Source: Amanita rubescens
Taxonomy: Eukaryota > Basidiomycota > Agaricomycetes > Agaricales > Amanitaceae
Assembly: GCA_015039365.1 (NCBI GenBank)
Contig: WION01000607.1
Coordinates: 1-28,758, forward strand
Direction of reading: 5' to 3'
Length of the DNA stretch: 28,758 nucleotides
Shown here: positions 18,810-28,758 of the stretch, one piece after another
How positions within the stretch are numbered: the first letter of the stretch is position 1
Layout of the letters: every line of letters begins with the position of its first letter
Program-made: the position numbers and the translations under genes
The notes under the pieces: generated by a model
Seen by the model: the letters and a program-made list of their open reading frames with translations, nothing else
Database searches by the model: none
Told to the model about the DNA's origin: nothing

Positions 18810-21003
18810 TTGGTCCATAAAAAGCTCATCATCTCAACCATTTCATCACTCGGCGCGGCCGAATTGGAACTTGGTCTTTTTGGAACTTGTATAACATCCC
18901 ATCCCACTATCTCATCCCCTGATACTGAGCTAGCTTCCGGCGCGAAGGCTCAGCTGACACTGTCAAGTCCCACGTCCTTGTCCCCCTAGCATCCTGTCTT
19001 ATGTCCGCCCCTCTGTACTAACAACGGAAAAAATATTTTCGCCTCCTCCCACGCAAGCGCTGGTTCCCGCCCATTCGCTTCCCTCTCTCAAGTCATTTAA
19101 TCATATCTTATTTTGGGTTGTACGTTTATTTCAAAAGTAATTTACTTATAGAACGGACCCTTGACACTCCCTACGTCCGAGACGCCCCTTTTTTGACCAT
19201 GCGATTTGTAAATACGTACGGACATTTTGCGGTATGGCGTCCTAGATATACCTAGTCGATCATACCCTCACTGCAATGATTAGCCATCACTCACAAGAAG
19301 CTTATGCCCATGTATTATTTTGTGATTTGAAATGAGATATGTACTGTCCCGGCACAAGGTAAAGATAACGGACATCCCGTCGCGGGAGCGAGCGAAAGTT
19401 ACCCGATGGAGATGATAGGCGTTTAACGAGTCAGGGATCTCTCTCAAGATGGGGTCGGCTATGCGCAAAATCGTTCGCATCCGGGATAAGGCTTTCATGA
19501 AGTACCTGGACCCCGCCCATGCGCATGCAAGTCAGAACACGATATCTTTGTGAGAAATTGTCACCGAGGGAGACTTTATCAATCATGCACGAATTACTCA
19601 TCGAGCTTGGGAATTTGGGAATCTTGGCAAACTGACATATTGCCAGATGCGACGGTCTTGGCTTCAGAAGCTGGACTATTTAGTATTTTGTTCTGCCGAG
19701 AATTGCGTGCCCGGGGCGGGAGCGCTCGGTCCAAGCGCATTAGCCATGTCAGGACGTTCCGAGTCGGATATCTGATGGACTTGGCGCGGCAGAGCAATGG
19801 CAATTTCCGGGCGCTGGTACGAACTAGGCATTCCTAGGCGAGCTTAATTTTTCATAAATGTCTTGGTGACGAAAATAATGGAGATCTTCCGATAGGTTGT
19901 TTTTTCGCCCTGATCCTGAATAGACCGGAGTGGGACGTCATTGCACTGGCAGACATACAAGAATCACGATCTGAGAGTCGGCAGGTTCGGGAAGACGGCG
20001 CGAGTTGAATGAAATCATTGAATTACATGTCAACAATTCATGATGCGGCTTGCACCCGACTCGAGCCCATTGGAGAAATGATTTCTTTGAGAACAATACC
20101 GGAGCATTATTCTGCCTGTCGTCCGCGGATGTGTACATTGAAGAACTGCGTAGCAGATTGAAATTCTTGGCAGCGTATTATTTGATGAGCTTTTGACATC
20201 CGAGTGCAGTGTCACTTGCATATCCGAATGGCAGTACCAGATACTATCCGCAGAAAGTCCAGATTTTTTTAATTCAATCTTCCAAGATGTAATTCTTCTT
20301 CAGGTCAATCAAGGAGCCATCGAATTTTTGGGGTCCAGATAAAACACATCCAGGACTAGTAAAGACTCAATGCGATCAACGGCTCAAAGAATGCTGAATG
20401 TACGACCGATAAGGTAACAGTGGTGAGAACGAGTATCAGTCAGGAGTCGGGACTTGGTGGCGGAAGATGTAAGGGCTTGTAAGGGTCCTTGTTCAGTGTT
20501 TATAGCAAGCCTGCCCGATGAAGCCAGTCCGGGCTCGGCCAGCGTGGCTGCGGCAGACGTTGATCCAATTCGGCATGCCTTCGTCGTACTGCCATTTCTC
20601 CACGAACTTTCACTAACAGAGGGTGAAATGTGAATACTGCTCAGTGCTCGCAGTTGCAACAAACCCCAGCACCTTCCGAGCGGGTGGCGGATGCGCACTT
20701 TGCCGATATCCAACGCGCACTCGCCGTGGAACGTGTGTCAGCGGCCTCCAAAGTTGGGTTTTCCAAGCTTTCACATGCAAGGAACAACATGCCTCGTGAT
20801 ATAGAGAATGGACAGAATGGAAATCGACCGTGCTAGGTGAAACGACCTTATGGACGAACGTGTGGCAGTATCGAAATAGCTGGCACCAGACGGGTCTTAT
20901 AATATGGAGTCGGTCATGAAACCATATGGTCACAAGGATAGCCAACTAAGCCAAGAATTCAAATACCAATCCACCCCGAGCCCGATCCTTTCCATACTCT
21001 ACC
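18810..21003. other. Gene-poor stretch downstream of the bZIP gene
   Basis: About 2.2 kb. The first ~450 bases look like the bZIP 3' untranslated region and terminator area (pyrimidine- and A-rich). The rest shows only short, overlapping open frames on both strands with no recognisable motif or splicing pattern, and no tRNA-like structure that I could see. The right end includes the deacetylase promoter. Confidence 0.45.
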
Positions 21004-22985
21004 ATGCCCAACGATCTTGTGTGCTTCACCAATTGTTTGCTCCCTCAGGAAGACGGCAGTCTCATCGAGAAAGACTTGTGGGTTGACGCTCGACGGGGTG
21101 TCATCTTAGATGCTCAGGTAGGCCTTACTCGCTTCCGCGTTGCAAAGTGTTTGACCAGCGGTGCAACAGAGGACTTTCTACCTGAGGAAACAGCGGCCAG
21201 ACACCATCGTCGATCTGGCGGGAAATATCCTCAGGTATGGCATATAGCTGATTGTTTTGCGAATCGTTTCGGTTAACGAAGGTACTACCTTGTAGTCCTG
21301 GATACATTGATTTGCAACTGAACGGCGCATATAGTTTCGATTTTTCAGTTTACGAAGGAGATGATGAAGCATACAGGAAAGGCATGAAACTTGTCGCGGA
21401 GAGAATCGTAGAAACGGGTGTAACTTCGTGGGTGCAACTCAGCCGTGAATGGGGACATTGAATTAATGTCGTGCAGGCTCGTTGCAACGGTCATTGTAAG
21501 ATATGGCAAATGTTCCGTCATTACACGAAATAACCGCGTATACAATAGACACAGGACAAGTCATTCTATCCCAAGTTGTTACAGTTGCTGCGACCTTTCT
21601 CTACTCCTACTTCTGCGAGCATCCTTGGCTGGCATGCTGAAGGCCCATTCCTCAATATCGAGAAGCGAGGGGCTCATCCTCCGCCATATCTTTTGTCTGC
21701 GCGTGCTGGGATCCAGACCTTTGAGGACGTTTATGGTGCAAGCAATCTGATCGATGCCGAGGACTGGAACATGACTTCTAGAAATCAAGCGTCGGGCGTT
21801 AGGATTATAACTGCCGCTCCAGAGATCAGCGGCGTTATGGAAACCATACCAGAGCTGTCGAAGAGGGGTATTTTCTTCGCCATTGGCCACAGGTAAGGCA
21901 TATTTGCCAACAAAGGGAATCCAGCTAACGCGTCAACGCTTAGTGTCGCCACATCACAAGTTGCTACGGATGCTGTTCGAAGTGGAGCTCGTCTTATCAC
22001 TCATCTTTTCAATGCCATGCCCCAACTACACCACCGGGATCCGTCTATCATTGGTTTGCTCGGAGCTTCGCCCTACCTTTCTTCAACATTTACGCCAATT
22101 AAAGTTTCTGACACTTCCAAGACAAATTTAAATGGCATTTCAGAAGCTGCGAACGGGAGCACGATACCTCCACATTCTCCCCACATCGCCCGTGAACGCC
22201 CTGCAGCGTTGGCTCCCGCTCTCAGCGGAGTCGTAACACCTATGCCTATTCCCAGCGAAAAGGATCATAAGAATGAGCACTATACCCAGGAAAGCAAAGC
22301 GAGAACGATGGACTTTGAGCGACCATTCTACGATTTGATTGTTGACGGCATACATTGTCATCCAAACTCCGTTCGGGTAGGATCGTTGTATTAATATGCG
22401 ATTGACACTTACTCTGCATTAGCTAGCGTATACTTCGTTCCCTGAACGGTGCATTCTGATTACAGATGGTTAGTCTACATGCTTCAATTTCCATCATCTA
22501 TTCACGTAAGGGTCATGCAGCAATGAAAATTCTTGATCCAAACCTTCAAGACGGCGTGTATGAGTGGCGTGAAGGAAAGCGATACGTCAAGGAAGGAGAC
22601 AAGCTTTACCTAGAAGGAACCACTACTCTCGCGGGAAGGTGAGCAACGCGATTCTGCTACATTCGCCTTCCTCTGACCCACCTATCATTCTAGTGTCGTT
22701 ACCCTTGACAAGTGTGTTCGTAACTTCACGAAGTTCACCGGGTGCTCAATCAGCGAGGCTATCAAATGTGCTACTTACAACCCCGCCAAGTCAGTTAATT
22801 TATATTGCGCCTTCATGTGGATGAATCTGACATTGACCCGCAGATGTTTGAACATTGAGAACAAGAAAGGAACCTTGCGTCCTGGTGCCGATGCGGATCT
22901 TATCGTGCTCGATAGGCATGGTAACGTACTTAGCACTTGGATCAAGGGGAAGAAAGTCTGGGGGGAGTCTAACGGACAACAGTGA
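21004..22985 (+). CDS. nagA: N-acetylglucosamine-6-phosphate deacetylase
   Basis: Amidohydrolase removing acetate from GlcNAc-6-phosphate, the committing step of GlcNAc (chitin-derived) use. Ten exons, 502 residues: 21004-21117, 21170-21234, 21296-21427, 21477-21495, 21549-21892, 21944-22376, 22423-22468, 22521-22638, 22694-22789, 22844-22985. Metal and active-site motifs: [10 protein letters not shown] (His139, Glu141), FAIGHS (His224), ITHLFNAM (His245), VDGIHCHP (His362) and catalytic Asp384 in [22 protein letters not shown] near the start and [15 protein letters not shown] near the end are also typical. Residues about 268-348 are a Ser/Pro/Lys/Glu-rich insertion between LLGASPY and [11 protein letters not shown], making it longer than bacterial NagA (about 380). 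Exon 4 is only 19 bases. No other GlcNAc-catabolic gene is visible in the window. Confidence 0.94.
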
Positions 22986-23371
22986 GAATTTCAATGAATC
23001 CCGACATTACTGTGTCGAAACTACTAAGTTTTAGAATGTGCTTTGTATAAACTGATATCGTTTGAACGTTGCGTAAATGACGAATCTTAGAAATGTAGAA
23101 TGTAGAGTCCGCGTGTATGTCATGATAGTAGCCTCTAGTCGATACGGTTAGTACGTAGTACGTATACTACCTTGAAATTTGAGGGCGTCAATGAGTCACA
23201 GAGTTCGTCGACGAGGGTATGAGCAATCGGAGGCAACCGGTAGATGACTTTCAAATCGGCATGAGGCTCACTAGTATTTGGACAAATGGCAGCGTTACGT
23301 TGGTGTTGAAGCGCTCCGATTTTACAACATGCCAAATGCGTTAAGCCGCACTAGCAACTTCGAACTTCCAC
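22986..23371. other. Intergenic stretch, deacetylase to F-box gene
   Basis: No gene seen. It contains the nearby repeats GTACGTAGTACGTATAC (about 23153-23168), a small tandem/palindromic patch, and otherwise unremarkable sequence likely carrying the deacetylase terminator and the F-box gene promoter. Confidence 0.45.
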
Positions 23372-24694
23372 ATGTCCATCGCGTCCATTTTGCCACCAGA
23401 AATCCTCGGAGCCATCGTCTTGGAAGCACGTCCAAAGAGGCGCGTGCGGTATCGAATTCCACTTGAAGTCGTGGTTTCTCATGTCTGTCAGCATTGGCGA
23501 GAAGTGGTCATCGGAACACCACTGTTGTGGACCCACATAAACGTGTACTCGGATGATTCGATGAAATGGGTACCGAGTTACCTCGAACGGTCAAAACCGT
23601 GTCTTTTGGACGTTCGAATTGACACGTACGATGACGAGAAGCGGTTGGCTAGCACAATTCCATGTACTCCTATCATACGACTCCTCGCCGACTCTCACTT
23701 CGAGCGCGTGCAATATTTCTTCTGGCTCATGCGCGGTGAACCGGCACAATGGAGCCATTACCTCGAGGATATTGCAGCACCTGTATTGGAGCGCTTTCGC
23801 ATTGTATCAACACGACACATTCGTCCGTGGTCACTGGCAAACCCATCATACACCATCTTTGCAGGTGGCGCTCCGCGCCTTTCACTCGTTGATCTTCTAG
23901 TCGCTGTACCTTCACTCCCACCCCTCCAAAATGTCACAACGTTAATACTCGCACAAAACATGCATCAGGATCCCTTGACGATTAAACTTATCGAAATTAT
24001 GCGTTCGGCACCCAATCTGGCGCATCTTTCAATCGGTTCATTGGCGATCCCAGAAGGACTGGGTGTTCCATTTATTTCCAATTCACTCCGATCCCTAAAA
24101 TTCAATTGCGATCCAGCTGCCATCATCATCCCATTTTTACGTGACCTCGATGCGCCGCAGCTTGAATCTCTGTGGTTGGCTTGTCCACCTTACATCTCTT
24201 TGCAGCCATTTCTATATAGCCCACACGTCCGCCACGTTAACAAATTCCCCTCGCTTCGATATCTTACGCTGCAAAAACATGACTTTCCCAATTTGCAAGA
24301 CTTCGCAACCGCGTTTCATAATGTCACCCATCTGCATCTTCTCTACCCTCAACAAAGTGGCCAAGGTCTGATGTCCATGCGCCAGGATGACCCATCAATG
24401 CCAGTACTCTGGCCTAATTTACACACTTTGGCCATCCAGACAGTCCATGATGCCTACAGCCAGAGCAGCACTGCGATTACACAAAACTTTGTCGCCCAGT
24501 GTCGTGACCTCTGTTCCCGTAGGAAATGGATGGACTACAGAGTAGAAATGCTACTGTTTGACAGCGATTTGTTCAGAATTGCGACTAATAGTGGCGCGCT
24601 GATCGAGTCTTCGACGGTAGCACCCATCACTCGGGATAATTACCAAGAGTATTGGTGGAATCTGTTCGAAGATGATACCTTACGCATGCTCTAA
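23372..24694 (+). CDS. F-box-like domain protein with leucine-rich C-terminal region
   Basis: Single-exon gene of 440 residues, unusual here for lacking introns. The N-terminal ILPPEILGAIVLEA, then VVSHVCQHWREVVIGTPLLWTHINV, is the F-box-like pattern (LPPEIL, VC..WR.....P.LW) very common in Agaricomycetes. The remainder has repeated leucine-rich strands such as VTTLILAQN, NLAHLSIGSLAIP, LRSLKFNCDP, ESLWLACPPY and VTHLHLLYP, consistent with a degenerate LRR solenoid. Family members can be substrate receptors of SCF ubiquitin ligases, but this family is hugely expanded and fast-evolving, so no target can be named. The ATG at 23372 is immediately before the F-box and is well supported. Confidence 0.88.
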   Translation: MSIASILPPEILGAIVLEARPKRRVRYRIPLEVVVSHVCQHWREVVIGTPLLWTHINVYSDDSMKWVPSYLERSKPCLLDVRIDTYDDEKRLASTIPCTPIIRLLADSHFERVQYFFWLMRGEPAQWSHYLEDIAAPVLERFRIVSTRHIRPWSLANPSYTIFAGGAPRLSLVDLLVAVPSLPPLQNVTTLILAQNMHQDPLTIKLIEIMRSAPNLAHLSIGSLAIPEGLGVPFISNSLRSLKFNCDPAAIIIPFLRDLDAPQLESLWLACPPYISLQPFLYSPHVRHVNKFPSLRYLTLQKHDFPNLQDFATAFHNVTHLHLLYPQQSGQGLMSMRQDDPSMPVLWPNLHTLAIQTVHDAYSQSSTAITQNFVAQCRDLCSRRKWMDYRVEMLLFDSDLFRIATNSGALIESSTVAPITRDNYQEYWWNLFEDDTLRML

Positions 24695-25174
24695 TGATGC
24701 GTTATGATATCCAGATTCAAAGAAGTTTCGTCAGATACAAACGTAGGTATATCATGGCTATCAATACAGTCTAGAGGCAACATAAGCAAGATGGGTAGAT
24801 GGCAGTGTATAATCTAAATCAATGTCTGCGTGTTTTATGTAAGGATATGAAGCAACTGGTTGGCCGTCAAAAGGTATCAGCGACTCCCTCATATAATGCC
24901 AAAGTCAGCGAGAGGAGTTCTACTCTGTCCCAGATACTGGGAGTCAATCAAGTCGGGCGTCCAGCGATCCGCAAATGTTGTCCCGAGGTGAACGAATGTG
25001 TGGCGTGCCTGCCTCGCAACCGCTTCTCCTATCTCATCAAGAGGAGGGTGATAAAGCGTGGGCTGGCCGCGCTTTGGAGTGCAGCGAATAAGATAGGATG
25101 AACCGATGCCCAAATTCAAGTTGATATAAATAAATTTATGTGTGGGTGTCACTGCATGGGATTTGGGTGGAGGT
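24695..25174. other. Intergenic stretch between convergent F-box and secreted-peptide genes
   Basis: No gene recognised; expected to hold the 3' ends of both convergent genes. Open frames on either strand (plus 24799-25101, minus 24889-25224) overlap each other and show no motif. Confidence 0.4.
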
Positions 25175-25433
25175 TTAGTAGCAGTGCCAGCGGCAGGCTG
25201 GTTCTGGTGATGCGTCTCTGGCAACAGGCTAGAGAAAAATTGTTGAGTATTTGGAGCACGACATGATCGTCACCCAAACCTACCTGAGCAACAGGAGCGT
25301 TAACGACTGGTAGTGGTGATGCTGAGGATATTCCAATCACTGAGATTCGATGTCATTGGCCACGTCCATGTATGGGATGCAAGGGGTACTCACAGCATGT
25401 GAAGATGATGGTAGTGAATATCGTGATCTGCAT
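25175..25433 (-). CDS. Small predicted secreted peptide (49 residues)
   Basis: Three exons read leftward, 25394-25433, 25284-25339 and 25175-25228, joined by introns of 54 and 55 bases with GTGAGT and GTAGGT donors. The peptide starts MQITIFTTIIFTCLIGISSA, a convincing signal peptide, followed by SPLPVVNAPVAQ and a short C-terminal part ending EPACRWHCY. The mature part would be only about 29 residues with two Cys. No CaaX end, so not a typical basidiomycete pheromone. A TATATA element lies about 110 bases upstream. The third exon's acceptor is uncertain: other AGs would give a different, longer C-terminus. Function unknown; small secreted proteins of this sort are common in fungi. Confidence 0.5.
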
Positions 25434-26092
25434 TATAGAGAGTTGTGGAGCTTGGGTAAATATGCAGAGATGAAGGCACAATCGGCTAAAGCTGCTAAGG
25501 GGAGTAACGCTTTGTGGGTGCCTCAGCCAAACGACGGCCCATTATATACCTCCTTGCCGCTCATTAGGGGATCCAAAGGGAAGTGCCCAAAAAGGGAATG
25601 GAGAAAGGGATGTTCTGTAAAAGGAAATGAACGATGACCGAATATTCAGCCCCAGAAATACGTCGCAACGGCAGCTTTGCTACATAGTCGCGGGGGCAAT
25701 CTCAGCGATGGTCGACTGCGCGTAAAATTAGACTTGCACAGAATAAAGCAATGCCCATATCAGGAAGGTAGTCCTTGTTCTGTGTTTGGCGCTGCTTTTG
25801 TCGAGGCATATCTCAGTCGTCTCTGGAAGGGTCGGAAAAAGAACAATGCGCCGGGTAGTCGAGCTTAAATATGCGCCCTGGTAATTCGTTCCCGTCACAC
25901 CCAGCGCGTCGCTAGATTGATTCCTCTGATCATACATACTTACTGGTCTTGACACCACGCTGTGCGTATTGGCGATATCATCGGAGAAATGATGCGGTTC
26001 CACGACTGCTGTCGAACTGAAAACTGCCGTCTTTCTTTCCTCATCTATTGATACTCTAAATCTAGGGAGATTACATTATTAAGAAATTCAAG
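25434..26092. other. Intergenic stretch between secreted-peptide and cupredoxin genes
   Basis: Holds the presumed promoter of the secreted peptide gene, including a TATATAAT-type element on the minus strand at 25541-25549, and the 3' end of the cupredoxin gene. Other short open frames (for example minus 25728-26003) show no recognisable feature. Confidence 0.45.
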
Positions 26093-26789
26093 TTACAGCG
26101 AAAGCGCTAGAACGACAAGCGGAAGAACAACGGAGAGACTGAGCGCGACCGGTTGTGAAGCGTCGTTGCTTGCATGGGTATTGGCGGCTGAAGCACTTGA
26201 GTTAGTGGCTGAAGCCTGCGCGGAGCTTGAATGAATGGGACCCGTTCCGTTGATCGTTGCTGCCTTATCCTAATACGGACGTCATTGGCCATTCTCTTTG
26301 AGTGTCGGAAAATAACCGGAACTTACCTGAAACTCAGCCAAGGTTTGTGAGCTGGTTGGATTGATGACACCGACGCCCCCCTGTGAGCAAGTGTTGCGGT
26401 CGAAGAACCATATAGGTTTGCTTGGATCTAGGATGGTGATGAGAAGGTTACTAAAGGTCGCGCCATCGCCAGCGTCTCTAAAGCCAGAATCGAAGCCATT
26501 CATGGTGTAGTTGGTGACATAAATTGGCACGCAAGGGGCGTCAAAGAGAGACTGTATAGCGGTATGGTTGCCCTGGGTGACTGCCAATGAAAATGGTCAG
26601 ATGACGAACGGTGTCACTGGTGTGCTCACAATTGAAGTAGACAACATCGCCCATGTTCCCAGTTACGCTCGGAGGCTGGAAAACCGTTGTAGCGTCAGCA
26701 CTGGTGTTTCCACCGACATTGATGACAAAAACGGATTTGGCGGTGACCGAGGCAACCAAAGATAAGATAAGAGCAGCGAGATTGTACAT
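26093..26789 (-). CDS. GPI-anchored cupredoxin-like extracellular protein
   Basis: Exons read leftward: 26630-26789, 26327-26580, 26093-26269; 196 residues. The signal peptide is MYNLAALILSLVASVTA. The body is a plastocyanin-like fold of the fungal extracellular serine-rich protein type: FQPPSVTGNMGDVVYFNF, NHTAIQSLFDAPC, MNGFDSGFRDAG, and ILDPSKPIWFFDRNTCSQGG with VGVINP. It is followed by a Ser/Ala/Thr/Asn-rich linker and a hydrophobic tail, VALSLSVVLPLVVLALSL, typical of a GPI-attachment signal, so the product should sit on the plasma membrane or cell wall. In the usual C-terminal copper motif (HC..GM) the His and Met positions are Thr and Gly here, so copper binding is doubtful. Function of the family is not well defined. 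Confidence 0.87.
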
Positions 26790-27096
26790 TGTAAGGCAAT
26801 AGCGACATGACTAGTACTGGTAGAGTACTTATGGATAATTCGAGCGGAAAGAGAAAGCCGGTGTCTTAATGGTGGTTCGGAAGAACGGGAGGAACCTGGC
26901 CGCACGGCACACGATGCACGCATGTGCATGAAGACATGTGATCTTCAAATTCAAAAGTCAAGGCACATATGTACGGCTTTATTTTATGCCCGGCCGGGGC
27001 TAGTCCAAGTCCTGACTCGCTGTATTCATATTCTTGACCCTTCTTACCTTTTCCTACAAAAGTAATCTAGGTTTCACTCGCTGCCTGCAGCCTAAC
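26790..27096. promoter_or_regulatory. Divergent promoter region, cupredoxin and arrestin genes
   Basis: The 307 bases separate two divergently transcribed genes and must hold both promoters. I see no strong TATA box or known palindrome. A TTTATTTTATG stretch lies at 26979-26989. Confidence 0.4.
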
Positions 27097-28758
27097 ATGC
27101 CCCCACCACCACAGAAACGCTCCAAAAATTCCCTCTCGCTTAGACTCACCGAGTCAGCCGTCTTTCTCAGGACTCGCCCGGGAAGATACTTATCCGACAG
27201 CACACAGCCCTCAGTCTTGCGTGGCCTGGTTGTCCTCGATCTCGTCAAGCCCACCAGAATCTCCAGTATCGAACTGCAGCTGAAAGCAAAGTCGCATACA
27301 ACATGGCCAGAAGGTATTTTTTCTTGAATTTCCCAAATTCAACAACGCTGAAATGAACGCAAGGCTTCGGAGCGCGGCGGATGGAAGTCACAGAAGAGCA
27401 CACCTTATTCCACTCTTCTATCACCTATTTTCGCGCAGGACAGGATTCAATAATACGCAGACCTACTTCAGTAGGTCCTGGAATATCGCTTCATAACGGC
27501 CACGAAGATTGGGATGAATACCCGCATACACCCACCTTACCCGGTGTCAGCCAACCTCCGACCCGATCTCCTAGTAGGCAAGCTCGTCGCAGTAGCACAG
27601 ATGGCTACTTTCATCGCCCACATGTGGAACTCTACGACGAGCACCACAGGAGATTACCTTCGTACCTTGAGTCATCTACGATGACGCCACCTATGACGTC
27701 GCGTGCAACTAGTCCTGCAAGCTCCGCCTTACATCTACCATTGACACCGGCTACCCCAAGCAGCGAGCATCAGAGAAGTAGAAGTCAGTCAGGAGCTTGT
27801 GTTTAATCCTCTTTTCACATCTCGTACTGTACAGGTACTCTGCCAAGCGTGCCAGAGCTAAACGCTCGTTTGCTTAGTGAACAGTCGAGGGGCAGACGCC
27901 ATGAAGTTGTCCATGACGAGAACCACCACCATCCTGATACTCGCTCACCTTTACACTCTCTCCCACCAAGCAGTCATCGCGATGGCAGCCAAGGCCATAG
28001 CCGCTCTCGGTTCAGCTTAGCATCCATGTCAAATGCTATCTTGGATGTCATGAGACCGCGGCAAGGTGGGGACGAACCTATTTCGCCTCGTGGCCGACTA
28101 CTTGAGAAGGGTAATGCACCGGTGGCAGACAACGGTTCTTGGTCGCGCGGTCGGCCCCTTGTTAAGTCCGTCCGAGACCGGTCAACTGTTGGCATGCTCG
28201 TAGACATATTGAAGCCCGATCATTCCGAAGATTCTAAAAGGACGGAGCCAACTGGAAAGAATTCAAGAAAGGTCCGTTAAACTTTCTCTTTCAGATAGCC
28301 GCCGAATACTCATGATGTCATTCAGGCACATACACATATCCAATATCCATACCCATACCAAGTGACTGTCCACCGACCCTTCGGTGTGATTTCGGCAATG
28401 TGTCCTGGAACTTGAAGCAGTCGTTCACAGGCCAGGTGCCTTTGAGTCCAAATTAATAGCTACCCGAGAAGTCATCGTCGTAGCATGCCCCTCAGATGAT
28501 GATACCGAAGATACCGACAATGTAGTCGTCGAGCGACACTGGGATCAACAGTTACAGTACTTGATATACATCTCTGGCCGCAGTTTTTACATCGGGGGAA
28601 CAATACCTGTTTCGCTTACTTTGTTGCCTTTGGCAAAAGTTAAAATACACAGAATCCTCATATACATCGAAGGTCAGGCAATTCACTTCCCATATATTAC
28701 ATTCAAGCTCAACAGTGAACAGAACGTGTGGACTATTATACTCAGATGAGGCGCCATA
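27097..28758 (+). CDS. Arrestin-related trafficking adaptor, C-terminus outside window, with a frame break
   Basis: Adaptor that recruits a Rsp5-type ubiquitin ligase to plasma-membrane permeases for endocytosis. Exons 27097-27313, 27364-27783, 27835-28199, 28241-28271, 28326-28672 and 28723 onward. The N-terminal arrestin half has RLTESAVFLRT, LRGLVVLDLVKPTRISSIEL and EVTEEHTLFHSSITYF. A Ser/Pro/Arg-rich insertion follows (about residues 95-340), then WKEFKKGTYTYPISIPIP, LRCDFGNVSWNLKQ, VHRPGAFESKLIATREVIV, ERHWDQQLQYLIYISGRSFY and ERVDYYTQMRR, the classic family run. The 41-base intron 28200-28240 is inferred because it brings WKEFKKG into frame. Between 28420 and 28423 the frame shifts by one missing base with no possible intron, so this copy is broken as given, by mutation or assembly error. 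Confidence 0.85.

Noticed and set aside
19280..20945. Several 60-110 residue open frames on both strands in the gene-poor stretch
   Set aside because: They overlap each other on opposite strands, carry no recognisable motif and do not connect by sensible splicing.
24799..25224. Open frames on both strands near 24800-25220, including one continuing the secreted peptide's third exon in another frame
   Set aside because: No motif supports them; the shorter spliced peptide has better splice signals, though the acceptor choice stays uncertain.
1..28758. CRISPR arrays, rRNA, tRNA genes, intact transposons and LTRs
   Set aside because: None was visible by eye: no regularly spaced repeats, no T-arm-like tRNA pattern, no transposase, reverse transcriptase or integrase motifs, and no long terminal repeats.

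Overview
This window reads as nuclear DNA of a filamentous basidiomycete (Agaricomycotina type). Genes are dense and on both strands. Almost every gene is cut by many introns of about 45-60 bases with GT (sometimes GC) donors and AG acceptors. The protein set is typical of a mushroom-lineage genome. Gene models below were built by hand, joining exons where the reading frame, splice signals and family similarity agree.

Layout, left to right: 3' part of an unidentified acidic protein gene (+, 2-1102); ribosomal protein eL33 (+, 1314-2064); mitochondrial glutaryl-CoA dehydrogenase (+, 2356-4305), convergent with a BRCT-containing family X DNA polymerase (-, 4404-6458); a broken HNH-nuclease-like gene (+, about 6592-7671) lying between two imperfect copies of one promoter segment; nicotinamide/nicotinate mononucleotide adenylyltransferase (+, 8320-9440); two tandem paralogous major facilitator transporters of the Dal5/allantoate permease type (+, 10206-12275 and 13218-15437); a bZIP transcription factor with a hydrophobic segment just after the zipper (+, 16996-18809); a gene-poor 2.2 kb stretch; N-acetylglucosamine-6-phosphate deacetylase (+, 21004-22985); an F-box-like protein (+, 23372-24694); a tiny predicted secreted peptide (-, 25175-25433); a GPI-anchored cupredoxin-like wall protein (-, 26093-26789); and an arrestin-related trafficking adaptor (+, from 27097, running off the right edge).

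Most genes are unrelated housekeeping functions: translation, lysine/tryptophan breakdown, DNA end repair, NAD synthesis, amino-sugar breakdown and permease endocytosis. A functional link can be argued only for the NAD synthesis gene and the adjacent Dal5-type transporters, because that transporter family includes nicotinate permeases; this is inference. The most unusual signals are five GC-AG introns among roughly 80 inferred introns, a duplicated bidirectional promoter flanking the HNH-like remnant, and a possible membrane-tethered bZIP factor. Single-base frame breaks in the HNH-like gene and in the arrestin gene may be real decay or assembly errors.
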